64,000 nt of DNA, taken from NCBI RefSeq assembly GCF_900107645.1, contig NZ_FNQN01000002.1:310001-374000 (forward strand), read 5' to 3'. Shown piece after piece: positions 25,814-32,945 of this stretch. This DNA comes from Desulfuromusa kysingii. GTDB lineage: Bacteria; Desulfobacterota; Desulfuromonadia; Desulfuromonadales; Geopsychrobacteraceae. Positions within the stretch are counted from its first letter, which is position 1. Each line of letters begins with the position of its first letter. A program made the position numbers and the translations under genes. The notes below the pieces were generated by a model that worked only from the letters and a program-made list of their open reading frames with translations, was not told where the DNA came from and did no database searches.

Positions 25814-27115
25814 TTACTTCATTGCGTCTTGCAGTTCATCTTTACTGAGCTTCCGTGGCGCATCCATCAACAATTGCTTTTCCAGTTCTGGATACGAGAG
25901 GTCTTTCTCTTGCAGGAAGATGTCATCATTACCGTGGCAGTTTTCACACATCACCTTTCCACCTTCTTTGTGAATCGGAGCAAGTTGCAAGAAGTGAGTT
26001 GTGTAAGGAACCCAGGCAGCCTTAGACTCAAGGTCTTTCTGCTGCAGATGAATCCCCATGTGGTTAAAAGCATCAGCTGAAGTTGTCCCGGTGGTATGAA
26101 CCATGGGATAAACTTTGCCGTCGAATTCACCTAACTTAAAGATATGCTCATCTTCAGGGACCCGGTTGTGACAGGCGACACAGGATTCATACTCAGTCCC
26201 GTGACAAGCCTGACAGCTAACGAACTCGCCATGAATTTCATGGGCTTCGTTTGTTGTCGCCGCATCTTGATGACAATCATAACAGCTGGCTTTGATCAGC
26301 CCCGGGCTCATCATGCCCAGTTGTTCTTGATCACCGCCACGACCATGATATTCCTGCTCGCTCCGATGACAGGAATTACAGTCCATTCCCAAGGCGACAT
26401 GGAGATTTTTCTCCTGGGTAAAGAAGCCAGCGCCTGCCAGATGGTGACAAGGGATACAAACTTGCAGGTTATCAGGCTTGACCTCGACCTTATGGTTGGC
26501 TTGCAGCCCAGCATTAGCTATCGGGGCGGTACCAATATGACAGGTGCCACAGGTCGCATGACAAGCCAGACAGTCCCCTTCCATGATTTGCCCCACCACA
26601 ACTTCTTTCTCATGAGTCTTGCCGAGACGAGCAGAAAGCTTATTGCGAACACCGGTCATATTGAAATGGATTGAAGTCTGGGCATTCTTGACAATATCCT
26701 GATGACAAGATGCGCAAATCTTTTGCCCCCCATCTGCCGTTGGATCTTTAATGATCCCTTCGTGCGCTAGCTTGACATCAGTCGCGTCAGGATTGCCACC
26801 GTGACAGAACTCACAAGATTGCCGACCATGGATGCGGTCGTTAACAAATTCCGGGCCGACATATAATCCTTGGGCCACAGTTTCAGCCGCAACATCATGG
26901 CCATAACCATCTTTAGTGTCTGCGGTGACTGAACGTAAATAATCCAGTTGACCATGACATACGAGACATTGGCTGGCATTTTTGGGGTTTGCATAAGATT
27001 TAGGTTGAACACTTGTATGACTGCTCTGGCCATGTGAGCTAGCGAAAACACCACCAGCCAGAAGTAAACTTAACAGCACGCTGAGACTAGCTACGAACAA
27101 AACTCTTTTAATCAT
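25814..27115 (-). CDS. Periplasmic undecaheme c-type cytochrome
   Basis: From the ATG at 27115 (behind GGAGG) the protein has 433 residues: a Sec signal peptide (cleavage near FASS, about 26) and eleven CxxCH heme-binding motifs (CLVCH at 50-54, CEFCH, CASCH, CLACH, CGTCH, CIPCH, CNSCH, CYDCH, CQACH, CVACH, CENCH). Adjacent CLACH and CGTCH motifs separated by only three residues resemble the packed heme pairs of some octaheme oxidoreductases. It should carry electrons in the periplasm or at the outer membrane. Its long leader contains a promoter flanked by palindromes shared with the tetR gene, so TetR-type repression is likely. The exact partner is unknown. Confidence 0.92.
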   Translation of the reverse strand: MIKRVLFVASLSVLLSLLLAGGVFASSHGQSSHTSVQPKSYANPKNASQCLVCHGQLDYLRSVTADTKDGYGHDVAAETVAQGLYVGPEFVNDRIHGRQSCEFCHGGNPDATDVKLAHEGIIKDPTADGGQKICASCHQDIVKNAQTSIHFNMTGVRNKLSARLGKTHEKEVVVGQIMEGDCLACHATCGTCHIGTAPIANAGLQANHKVEVKPDNLQVCIPCHHLAGAGFFTQEKNLHVALGMDCNSCHRSEQEYHGRGGDQEQLGMMSPGLIKASCYDCHQDAATTNEAHEIHGEFVSCQACHGTEYESCVACHNRVPEDEHIFKLGEFDGKVYPMVHTTGTTSADAFNHMGIHLQQKDLESKAAWVPYTTHFLQLAPIHKEGGKVMCENCHGNDDIFLQEKDLSYPELEKQLLMDAPRKLSKDELQDAMK

Positions 27116-27215
27116 ATTTTCCTCCATTGTTGTTTTAATTCTTACGTGGCAGCGGTTCTGACGATTCAGAATCGGTTAAAGCGCTCCTTTCTAAAGATGA
27201 AGGGTTGAGAAAAAA

Positions 27216-27229
27216 ACCGAACGCTCGGT
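27216..27229. promoter_or_regulatory. TetR-type palindrome in the cytochrome leader
   Basis: ACCGAACGCTCGGT is a near-perfect palindrome matching the two sites at 27523 and 27582. On the minus strand it is followed directly by seven T residues, so it could also act as a weak terminator/attenuator inside the roughly 430-nt leader of the cytochrome mRNA. Confidence 0.6.
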
Positions 27230-27522
27230 CTGTGGCAGAATAAAAAAATATATCCAGTCAGCAGCGCGAAAAAATCCCTCATTGGGAATATATTGTGAAG
27301 CCAACTCTCTCGCTGTTGGATATTTCCTACGTTGTTAAAAGACTCTGTTTCAGCCTGTCTGATATAAATGATGGAGATGATCCCATTCTGAACGGATGGG
27401 TTAAAAAGAAGGGTCGAAATACTGTGTCGATTTAAGGGGAATGTACCTGTGCGCATAAATCCTCTTAATACCATTAAAAATCCAAGTATCAGCGCATAGA
27501 TTTGCCAATCAAACGATTGCAA

Positions 27523-27595
27523 ACCGAGCGCTCGTTCGGCCTGACGCGAAGAGAATAATAGCCTCTCAAACAAAAGTCAAGACCGAACGCTCGTT
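27523..27595 (-). promoter_or_regulatory. Sigma-70 promoter of the 11-heme gene flanked by two TetR-type operators
   Basis: On the minus strand a -35 TTGACT (plus 27575-27580) and a -10 TATTCT (plus 27552-27557) are separated by 17 bp. One operator, ACCGAACGCTCGTT (27582-27595), abuts the -35; the other, ACCGAGCGCTCGTT (27523-27536), lies just past the predicted start site near 27545. The same half-site CGTTCGG occurs ahead of the divergently useful tetR gene at 28342-28355. This is the classic arrangement for repression by a TetR-family protein. Confidence 0.7.
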
Positions 27596-27721
27596 TTGCT
27601 AAATAAATTTAATTTTTTTATTTTACGGGGAAATTAAAAAGGGGGAATGGGGATAATATTGATCTCATGCTGCAACCAGACTGTTGTTTTTCGGCCTCTC
27701 AACAGGTCGAATAGCAACTGC

Positions 27722-28315
27722 TTAGCGGGCGACACCTTTCCAGGCACAATCCCAGACCATTTCCAGATGGGGGGGAAGTGGTTCTTTAAAAATACCATCA
27801 AGACGCAAATTGATCATCCGGAACATGCCGCCAAACAGGCAGGTTGCCGCGAGGGTTACGTCCATTTCCCGGATCTCACCGTTATTGATTCCGGTCTGGA
27901 CAACTTCGCGCATCATTGCCAGAGGGCGGGAAGAACAAACGGGAATGGCTGAAGGCATAAATTCCTTATGCTTGGCGTGGAGCATAAATTCCATCTCGGC
28001 AGGATTGGTTTCAGCCCAATCAAAGAGCATTCTCATGATTGCTTTAGCCCGTTCCTGAGTCGAATCGTATTGAACCATGATCTCATCCATCGACTTCGTC
28101 ATCACTTCGAGCATTTCTGCATAGATCGCCTTGGCAATCTCTTCCTTGCTTTTAAAGTGATGATAAACCGCACCGATGCTAATATCTGCTGTCCGCTTTA
28201 TATCGTGAACAGAGGTATTAAAATATCCTTTACTGGTAAAAAGGATAAGGGCCGTCTTTAAAATTGTTTGTCGCAGGTCAACAGCGTTGCCATTTTTCTT
28301 CTTGGTCTTCGGCAT
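27722..28315 (-). CDS. TetR family transcriptional regulator
   Basis: From the ATG at 28315 the protein has 197 residues. The N-terminal helix-turn-helix is clear (ILKTALILFTSKGYFNTSV, then DISIGAVYHHFKSKEEI), and the C-terminal half is an all-helical ligand/dimerisation domain. A longer frame to 28468 overlaps the promoter region and is unlikely. A half-matching operator lies 27 bp upstream of its start, and three full matches lie between it and the cytochrome gene. I infer autoregulation and repression of the 11-heme cytochrome. The inducer is unknown. Confidence 0.92.
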   Translation of the reverse strand: MPKTKKKNGNAVDLRQTILKTALILFTSKGYFNTSVHDIKRTADISIGAVYHHFKSKEEIAKAIYAEMLEVMTKSMDEIMVQYDSTQERAKAIMRMLFDWAETNPAEMEFMLHAKHKEFMPSAIPVCSSRPLAMMREVVQTGINNGEIREMDVTLAATCLFGGMFRMINLRLDGIFKEPLPPHLEMVWDCAWKGVAR

Positions 28316-28341
28316 AAATGGATCATCCTGTCTAGAAAATG

Positions 28342-28355
28342 AACCTTCGTTCGGC
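28342..28355. promoter_or_regulatory. Candidate autoregulatory operator of tetR
   Basis: AACCTTCGTTCGGC matches the reverse complement of the operator consensus (AACGAGCGTTCGGT) at 10 of 14 positions, with the CGTTCGG half intact, 27 bp upstream of the TetR start codon. Confidence 0.5.
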
Positions 28356-28471
28356 GTAAATAAACAATATAGAGAATATTCAAATAGACCGCAAGGGCTT
28401 CCTCTGTCTTGATTATTATCGACAATGACGAATGCCAAACATGTGGTCGAAACCAATCGTGACAGCAACGC

Positions 28472-28496
28472 AAAAAGGACTCCCGATGGGAGCCCC
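28472..28496 (-). terminator. Terminator after the receiver/small-protein fusion gene
   Basis: CTCCC-GAT-GGGAG forms the core stem, extended by the flanking GG/CC pairs. On the minus strand it ends in CCTTTTTG. It is placed and shaped like the terminators after the two stand-alone type 1 small-protein genes (31262-31293 and 37487-37516). Confidence 0.75.
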
Positions 28497-28522
28497 TTGC
28501 GATCGTGTCAAAGAGATCAAGT

Positions 28523-29179
28523 CTACTTGCTGCTCGACTTTTGCGCCCGCGGGGAAGTTCTCTGCACGGCGGCCTTGGTCATCCCCACCAACACCAGCAC
28601 CGCAGGGACCAGTTGGGCAACAATGAGCAACGCACAAAAACCGATCAACAGCAGGACCAAAATGCCACTGTTGTAGGTTTGCGTCGTATCAACAGCAAAT
28701 GCAGGACTAACAAACATCATGATCATAGCAATCGTCGACAAGGCAGATTTAACGGGAAACATCGCCTTCGCCTTATGCTTTTTATTCGCCTTGATAGCTG
28801 TATTTTCGGCATATTTTTTAAATGCGTAGCTGACGACCTGACGAATCTCTTCACCATTATCTTCACCAACCGTTTTCAGTGCGTGATAAAAAATCCCTTC
28901 TTTACGAATCCGACGCTCCATCTCAATCGGCATTTCATCTGAAACCAAAATAATCGAAATATTGCGGTTACATTTTTTCAACAATGGAATCAACTTGACA
29001 ATATTCTGTTCATCGTAGTGACCATCAATCACAACCACCTGAATATCTTTATTGATAATTCCTTCAAGAGCATTCGCAACAGCATCAACTGTTGTCACCT
29101 GATAATCACTGGCATTAAAGAGGCTCGCCAATTGCTCCCGGGATCCCTGATTTTTATTTGCTATCAATAGACCTTGCAT
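28523..29179 (-). CDS. Degenerate receiver domain fused to type 1 small membrane protein
   Basis: From the ATG at 29179 the protein has 218 residues. Residues 1-115 look like a CheY-type receiver: hydrophobic strand LLIANK, putative phospho-acceptor Asp52 (VVVIDGHYDEQN), Ser80 in ILVSDE and Lys102. The usual acidic pair at the N-terminal pocket is replaced by Ala-Asn-Lys-Asn, so Mg-dependent phosphorylation may be lost. Residues 140-218 are a complete copy of the type 1 small protein, including its signal-like helix, the VDTTQTYNSG joint and the GFCALLIVAQLVPA helix. The receiver would be cytoplasmic and membrane-tethered. It is the second gene of a sigma-54 unit, 46 nt after a type 2 gene. 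Function unknown. Confidence 0.8.
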   Translation of the reverse strand: MQGLLIANKNQGSREQLASLFNASDYQVTTVDAVANALEGIINKDIQVVVIDGHYDEQNIVKLIPLLKKCNRNISIILVSDEMPIEMERRIRKEGIFYHALKTVGEDNGEEIRQVVSYAFKKYAENTAIKANKKHKAKAMFPVKSALSTIAMIMMFVSPAFAVDTTQTYNSGILVLLLIGFCALLIVAQLVPAVLVLVGMTKAAVQRTSPRAQKSSSK

Positions 29180-29225
29180 AATTGCCACCTTTCTATCTTA
29201 AAGATTCCACTTAGGGACCTAGGAA

Positions 29226-29453
29226 TCAATGTGAAGATTTCACTTCCTTGCTGCTCTTACCAGCCAATCCTTTTATTATCCCGATGAGCATGATTGTAGC
29301 TGGAACCAGTTGAAAGACCACAATCAGGGCAAAGAAGCCGATAAACAATGAGAGCAGCAAACTCCCCCCACCAGCACTTCCTTGATCTGCGGCAAAAGCG
29401 GATCCAGAAAAAAAACTCAGGGCAATCAAAGTGTTGCGTAAGGTGTTTTTCAT
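29226..29453 (-). CDS. Type 2 small membrane protein (copy A)
   Basis: This 75-residue protein starts at the ATG at 29453 with GGAGG upstream. It has an N-terminal signal-like helix ending SAFAADQ, a Gly/Ser-rich stretch (GSAGGGS) and one strongly hydrophobic helix carrying FIGFFALIVVFQLVPATIMLIG, followed by a basic tail (KGLAGKSSKEVKS). Copy B at 37825 is closely similar. The GF-x-AL-x4-QLVPA core is shared with the type 1 proteins, so both types probably share an ancestor. A sigma-54 promoter lies about 48 nt upstream of the start. I recognise no family and can assign no function. Confidence 0.8.
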   Translation of the reverse strand: MKNTLRNTLIALSFFSGSAFAADQGSAGGGSLLLSLFIGFFALIVVFQLVPATIMLIGIIKGLAGKSSKEVKSSH

Positions 29454-29512
29454 AATGTCCTCCATCTATATAAAAGATTTATTTTTATTCCGTCTCTTGT
29501 GATTAAAGATAA

Positions 29513-29526
29513 GCACAGCACGTGCC
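29513..29526 (-). promoter_or_regulatory. Sigma-54 (-24/-12) promoter of small-protein unit A
   Basis: On the minus strand TTGGCACG-TGCT-GTGCTT gives the invariant GG (plus 29525-29526) and GC (plus 29513-29514) with exactly 10 bp between. Transcription would begin near 29501, about 48 nt before the type 2 start codon. Confidence 0.85.
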
Positions 29527-29623
29527 AAGTCTGCAAAATATCAACGTTTAAAGATTAACCCCCTGTATTTATTGAAAAAGAAGTTTTCAACTTGAGAATA
29601 TCACGGCATGCAAATAGCTATCT

Positions 29624-29642
29624 TGTATATAATTGACATACA
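29624..29642. promoter_or_regulatory. Candidate enhancer site for a sigma-54 activator (unit A)
   Basis: TGTATATAATTGACATACA, an interrupted TGTAT...ATACA dyad, begins 98 bp upstream of the -24 GG. It matches the site of unit B (38222) at 16 of 19 positions, and the differences are confined to the centre. Location and symmetry fit an NtrC-type binding site. Confidence 0.7.
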
Positions 29643-29855
29643 TCAAGACAACAATAACTGGGAGAAAAATCCAAAGAAAAACACTTAAGGCGCTGATATA
29701 AAAGGGATTTCACTCAAAGGTTGGGTGTATAAAGTTTTTTATCTGGAGATATTTTATTTATTAGCCCAGAGCGATTAAAACGGTAGCTGCTATACTTTTC
29801 AAACAAACACACTTGCGTTGACAACAGCATCACAACCGACTCTTTGGAGGTCTTT

Positions 29856-30254
29856 ATGCCACATCTACAGTTTGAGATAAATCAATCCTTAACGGATGCA
29901 GACAAAATGGATTTTTCCGAACAGGTCCGTCAGTTATTTTCCGAGATTATGGACACTGGCACCGACCATATCAGTATTTCAATTCGTGAATTCGGCACTC
30001 ATAATTTGTCCATAGGTCGAGTAAAAGAACCAGAAAAAGGAATTGCTGTCGTCAATGCCGATATCCGCGAGGGACGGACCATGAAACAGCGGAGGACTTT
30101 GACTTTAGGATTTATGGACCTGCTGCAGAGGACTTGGGATATCCCCAAGGAGCATATGTACGTCACCCTGACCGAACATAAAGGGGAAGATTTTCATCTG
30201 GTCGAGAGATATTTATCCGGTTGGCAAGAGGGGGAAGATCCCCTGGTAGATTGA
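29856..30254 (+). CDS. Tautomerase-superfamily protein
   Basis: The protein has 132 residues from the ATG at 29856, which sits 5 nt after GGAGG. Pro2 follows the initiator Met, as required for the N-terminal catalytic proline of the tautomerase/MIF superfamily. The repeated beta-alpha-beta pattern (PHLQFEINQSL..., later HMYVTLTEHKGEDFHL) fits the family. The substrate is unknown. It ends 4 bp from the convergent rarD gene. A frame extended to a TTG at 29844 runs through the ribosome-binding site and is rejected. Confidence 0.8.
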   Translation: MPHLQFEINQSLTDADKMDFSEQVRQLFSEIMDTGTDHISISIREFGTHNLSIGRVKEPEKGIAVVNADIREGRTMKQRRTLTLGFMDLLQRTWDIPKEHMYVTLTEHKGEDFHLVERYLSGWQEGEDPLVD

Positions 30255-30258
30255 ACGG

Positions 30259-31134
30259 CTAAAACCTATACGTTCGGACAATAGAATCGGCACAGTAAAT
30301 AAATACCCCCAACCAGATCAGCGTAAAAGTTATCCCACTGTGCCAATCAAATGGTTCCCGGTAGACAAACACTCCCAGAGTAAAAGCAATTGTCGGCGCT
30401 AAGTACTGTAAGATCCCTACCGTCGAAAGCTTCAGCTTTCTCGCAGCAGCAGCGAACCAGAGTAAGGGCAAACTCGTCGCAACACCTGCGCCAACCAGCC
30501 AAAGGGTGATGTTAAGATCGACAAAGAAGAGACTGCCAAAAAAGATCTGCCGGTAACAGATATAAGCCAACGCAGGAATGAGCAATACGCAGGTCTCAAT
30601 CAGCAAACCGGGAATCGGTGCGACTTGGATTTTTTTACGGGCATAACCATAAAAAGCAAAAGTAAATGCCAACGTGAGCGCAAACAGCGGTAAATCACCA
30701 TAAGCCAACAATGAATAGCTGACGCCAGCCAATGCACAAAGGATCGACATCAACTGCAAGCGGTTGAATTTCTCACCCAACAACAGAAAACCGAGCAAAA
30801 TATTAACCATCGGCGTAATGTAGTAACCTAAACTGGTTTCGATAACATGCTCCGTATTGACCGCCCAAATATAGATAAACCAATTCAAGCCGATCAGCAG
30901 ACCACTGCCACAGAGTTTTTTCAGATTTGCTGAATTGCTGGCAATCTGTCTGACTTCGGACCATCTATGCTGAAAACTGATAATCAAACAGAGAAAAAGA
31001 CAAGACCAGACAATCCGATGACAGATAATCTCAAACGGGACGACATCATGCAATTGCTTCCAGTAAACAGGTAAAAAGCCCCAGGTGGTAAACGCAGCAA
31101 GGCCGAACAAAATTCCAGATAGTTGTTGGTTCAT
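30259..31134 (-). CDS. rarD: RarD-type EamA permease
   Basis: The protein has 291 residues from the ATG at 31134 and ten TM segments. The RarD signature is strong: GILFGLAAFTTWGFLPVYWKQL at the N-terminus, then HRIVWSCLFL, NWFIYIWAVN and ETSLGYYITPMVNILLG. RarD belongs to the drug/metabolite transporter superfamily. The physiological substrate is not settled despite the chloramphenicol-sensitivity name. It lies downstream of the type 1 small-protein gene (copy A), separated by a terminator. Confidence 0.93.
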   Translation of the reverse strand: MNQQLSGILFGLAAFTTWGFLPVYWKQLHDVVPFEIICHRIVWSCLFLCLIISFQHRWSEVRQIASNSANLKKLCGSGLLIGLNWFIYIWAVNTEHVIETSLGYYITPMVNILLGFLLLGEKFNRLQLMSILCALAGVSYSLLAYGDLPLFALTLAFTFAFYGYARKKIQVAPIPGLLIETCVLLIPALAYICYRQIFFGSLFFVDLNITLWLVGAGVATSLPLLWFAAAARKLKLSTVGILQYLAPTIAFTLGVFVYREPFDWHSGITFTLIWLGVFIYCADSIVRTYRF

Positions 31135-31261
31135 AGTAACCCTTAAAATATCGTAAGCAGTGGGAACGCGAATATAGCACCAACAACCAGAGAAATAACC
31201 CAACAAATCAAAATTAAATTGATCGTTATCCATGCAACTCCATTGTGATCAAGTTACAATG

Positions 31262-31293
31262 CAAAAAGGACAGCCGGTTGGCTGCCCTTTTTG
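31262..31293. terminator. Bidirectional terminator after type 1 copy A
   Basis: CAAAAAGG-A-CAGCC pairs with GGCTG-C-CCTTTTTG around a GGTT loop, giving a 13-pair stem with one mismatch and T-runs on both strands. It is nearly the same sequence as the terminator at 37487-37516, showing that the duplication included the 3' flank. Confidence 0.88.
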
Positions 31294-31317
31294 TGAAATG
31301 GAGTTTGCTCTTATATT

Positions 31318-31542
31318 TTAGTTCTTAGCCGAAACTGTTTTCCGGCCACTTTGCTTGGCGGCCTCCTTGGTCAGACCAAACAGAGCTAATACAGCAGGAA
31401 CCAATTGAGCAATGATCAACAACGCACAGAAACCGACAAACAGAAGAACCAGGATGCCGCTGTTATAGGTCTTGCTTGTATCCACAGCAAAGGCAGGTAC
31501 GGCGAACAAAATCAAACTGAGGGTTGCGATGATAGCTTTCAT
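31318..31542 (-). CDS. Type 1 small membrane protein (copy A)
   Basis: This 74-residue protein has a signal-like helix ending VPAFA (19), a short polar joint VDTSKTYNSG, a hydrophobic helix ILVLLFVGFCALLIIAQLVP and a basic tail ending KTVSAKN. It is identical to copy B (37541) at 67 of 74 positions, which implies recent duplication or strong constraint. If the first helix is cleaved, the mature peptide has a single TM; if not, it is a two-TM hairpin. It stands alone behind its own sigma-54 promoter and ends in a strong terminator. Function unknown. Confidence 0.82.
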   Translation of the reverse strand: MKAIIATLSLILFAVPAFAVDTSKTYNSGILVLLFVGFCALLIIAQLVPAVLALFGLTKEAAKQSGRKTVSAKN

Positions 31543-31629
31543 GATGATCTCCTTGAAATGATTAAGTCAGGGTTATATGTTTTATTGCTGCTTGGTGACT
31601 TTGGCCTTACGCTTACAACTGGAGATATA

Positions 31630-31643
31630 GCAGCGTCCATGCC
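31630..31643 (-). promoter_or_regulatory. Sigma-54 promoter of type 1 copy A
   Basis: On the minus strand CTTGGCATG-GACG-CTGCTA supplies GG (plus 31642-31643) and GC (plus 31630-31631) with exact 10-bp spacing. The predicted start near 31618 leaves a leader of about 76 nt. Confidence 0.8.
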
Positions 31644-31742
31644 AAGCCATATAATCCATCAAAAAAAACCATTCAACCTCCTAGTTTTATTAATAATTAT
31701 GCTTCATCTGCAACTTCGAGGATTAACGTTCTCGAGGTAGCG

Positions 31743-31761
31743 TGTATAAAAAAAATATACG
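31743..31761. promoter_or_regulatory. Candidate enhancer site (type 1 copy A)
   Basis: TGTATA-N7-TATACG begins 100 bp upstream of the -24 GG. It agrees with the unit A site at 13 of 19 positions; the outer half-sites are kept and the centre is an A-run. It is the weakest of the three sites, but its spacing matches the other two. Confidence 0.5.
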
Positions 31762-31806
31762 CAAAGGAGGGTTCAAAACAGCAGAGATAACAGGGATGAA
31801 CAGATA

Positions 31807-31847
31807 ACACCCTGATATTTAATATTTTTATTTAAATACCAGGGTGT
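31807..31847 (-). terminator. Terminator of the desulfhydrase transcript
   Basis: ACACCCTG-A-TATTTAA pairs with TTTAAATA-C-CAGGGTGT around an AT loop, 65 bp beyond the stop codon. The T-tract is poor. Confidence 0.55.
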
Positions 31848-31911
31848 ATATAAAAATATGCAGCAGATATATTTTTTCCGCATACAAGCAGGGTGACGCT
31901 TACAAAGACAG

Positions 31912-32934
31912 TTACAATACCGCTGCCATCTGCTCGGCGATAGAGAATAAACCAAACAGCCCACCGGTGTGCACAAAGACAATCCTTGGGCCAAAACATT
32001 GCGGATTTTTTTCCAGTTCAGAAATCATGGCAAAGTAAGCTTTCCCAGTATAAACAGGATCCAGCACCACCCCCTCTAAACGGGCTAGGTCTCTAATCGC
32101 CTCCAGTTCTGCAGGCTGAGATAACGCATATCCCTTACCGACATAACCATCGAGAATCTCTATATCCGCCGGCGAAACAATAGATTGTGGTAAATATCGC
32201 TCCTGAAAGTCATCCATGATCGTGCCGATAACCCGCTGGAAATATTCCCGGTCATCACAGACATTGACACCGACGACCCGAAAACCCGCAGCAAAGAGCT
32301 TATTACCCAAGACCAATCCAGCCGTGGTTCCACCTGATCCGACTGCTGAGATGACCGTCGTTGTAGCTGCGACTGAAGCATCCAGCTCTTTCACGTCATT
32401 GACAAGTTCTTCAACAGCAGAGACATAACCCCAAGCGCCGAGGGCATTAGAACCCCCTTCCGGGATAATATATGGGCAAGCACCGGCCGCTACCAATTGC
32501 TCTGCCTGCCGGGCAAAGTAAAGATTCCGCTGTTGATACTGTTCTGGTGTGATCCAGATAACCGTAGCATCAGCAAGATAATCGAGTAAAATATTGGCCT
32601 CGGTCGCCGGTGGCTGAGCGGGGTTCGGGGTGCGCAACAGCAGCACCGTCTTGAGCCCCAGTCGTTTGGCCGCAAAAGCAGTTGCACGGCAATGATTGGA
32701 TTGCGCCCCGCCGCAAGTAATCACTGTATCCACACCCATCTGCAGGGCACGGTGGAGCAGAAACTCTAATTTCCGAACTTTGTTTCCCGAAAGCTCAGTG
32801 CCGGTGTAATCATCCCGCTTAAAATAGATATCAACTCCGAAACGATCACTTAAACGTTCCATTTTTTGCAACGGAGTCGGTGTCTGCGCCAGTTGAACCC
32901 GTTCAGGATATTGAAATGAGATAGACTGTGACAT
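31912..32934 (-). CDS. PLP-dependent D-cysteine desulfhydrase / ACC deaminase family enzyme
   Basis: From the ATG at 32934 (GGGAG at 6-nt spacing) the protein has 340 residues. The fold-type II PLP lysine is Lys52 in ELSGNKVRKLEF. The TCGGAQSNHCRATA segment binds the substrate carboxylate, and SAVGSGGTTAG forms the phosphate loop. This group includes D-cysteine desulfhydrase (DcyD), which releases pyruvate, sulfide and ammonia, and ACC deaminase; sequence alone does not separate them here. The start lies 11 nt past the stop of an ATP-grasp gene, so the two are probably co-translated. Confidence 0.88.
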   Translation of the reverse strand: MSQSISFQYPERVQLAQTPTPLQKMERLSDRFGVDIYFKRDDYTGTELSGNKVRKLEFLLHRALQMGVDTVITCGGAQSNHCRATAFAAKRLGLKTVLLLRTPNPAQPPATEANILLDYLADATVIWITPEQYQQRNLYFARQAEQLVAAGACPYIIPEGGSNALGAWGYVSAVEELVNDVKELDASVAATTTVISAVGSGGTTAGLVLGNKLFAAGFRVVGVNVCDDREYFQRVIGTIMDDFQERYLPQSIVSPADIEILDGYVGKGYALSQPAELEAIRDLARLEGVVLDPVYTGKAYFAMISELEKNPQCFGPRIVFVHTGGLFGLFSIAEQMAAVL

Positions 32935-32945
32935 GAGACTCCCTT

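Larger units (their letters stand above)
29454..29855. other. 402-bp AT-rich divergent regulatory region
   Basis: This gene-free stretch separates the type 2/receiver-fusion unit (minus) from the tautomerase gene (plus). It holds a sigma-54 promoter and an upstream dyad, listed separately. The remainder is AT-rich with no reading frame worth reporting. Confidence 0.6.
31543..31911. other. 369-bp regulatory spacer upstream of type 1 copy A
   Basis: It contains a sigma-54 promoter, a dyad 100 bp upstream of it and, near 31807-31847, the terminator of the desulfhydrase gene. I see no coding sequence. Confidence 0.6.

Noticed and set aside
27166-27573. 135-residue open frame between the 11-heme cytochrome and tetR on the minus strand
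   Set aside because: It starts at a TTG inside the -35 region of the cytochrome promoter, overlaps the operators, has no ribosome-binding site and looks like no protein family.
27600-27660. AT-rich stretch as a possible origin or attachment site
   Set aside because: No repeats of DnaA-box type and no integrase nearby; explained as promoter-upstream sequence.
31845-31862. Second TGTATATA...TATGCA-like dyad upstream of type 1 copy A
   Set aside because: It lies within an AT-rich terminator region about 200 bp from the promoter; the match is likely background.
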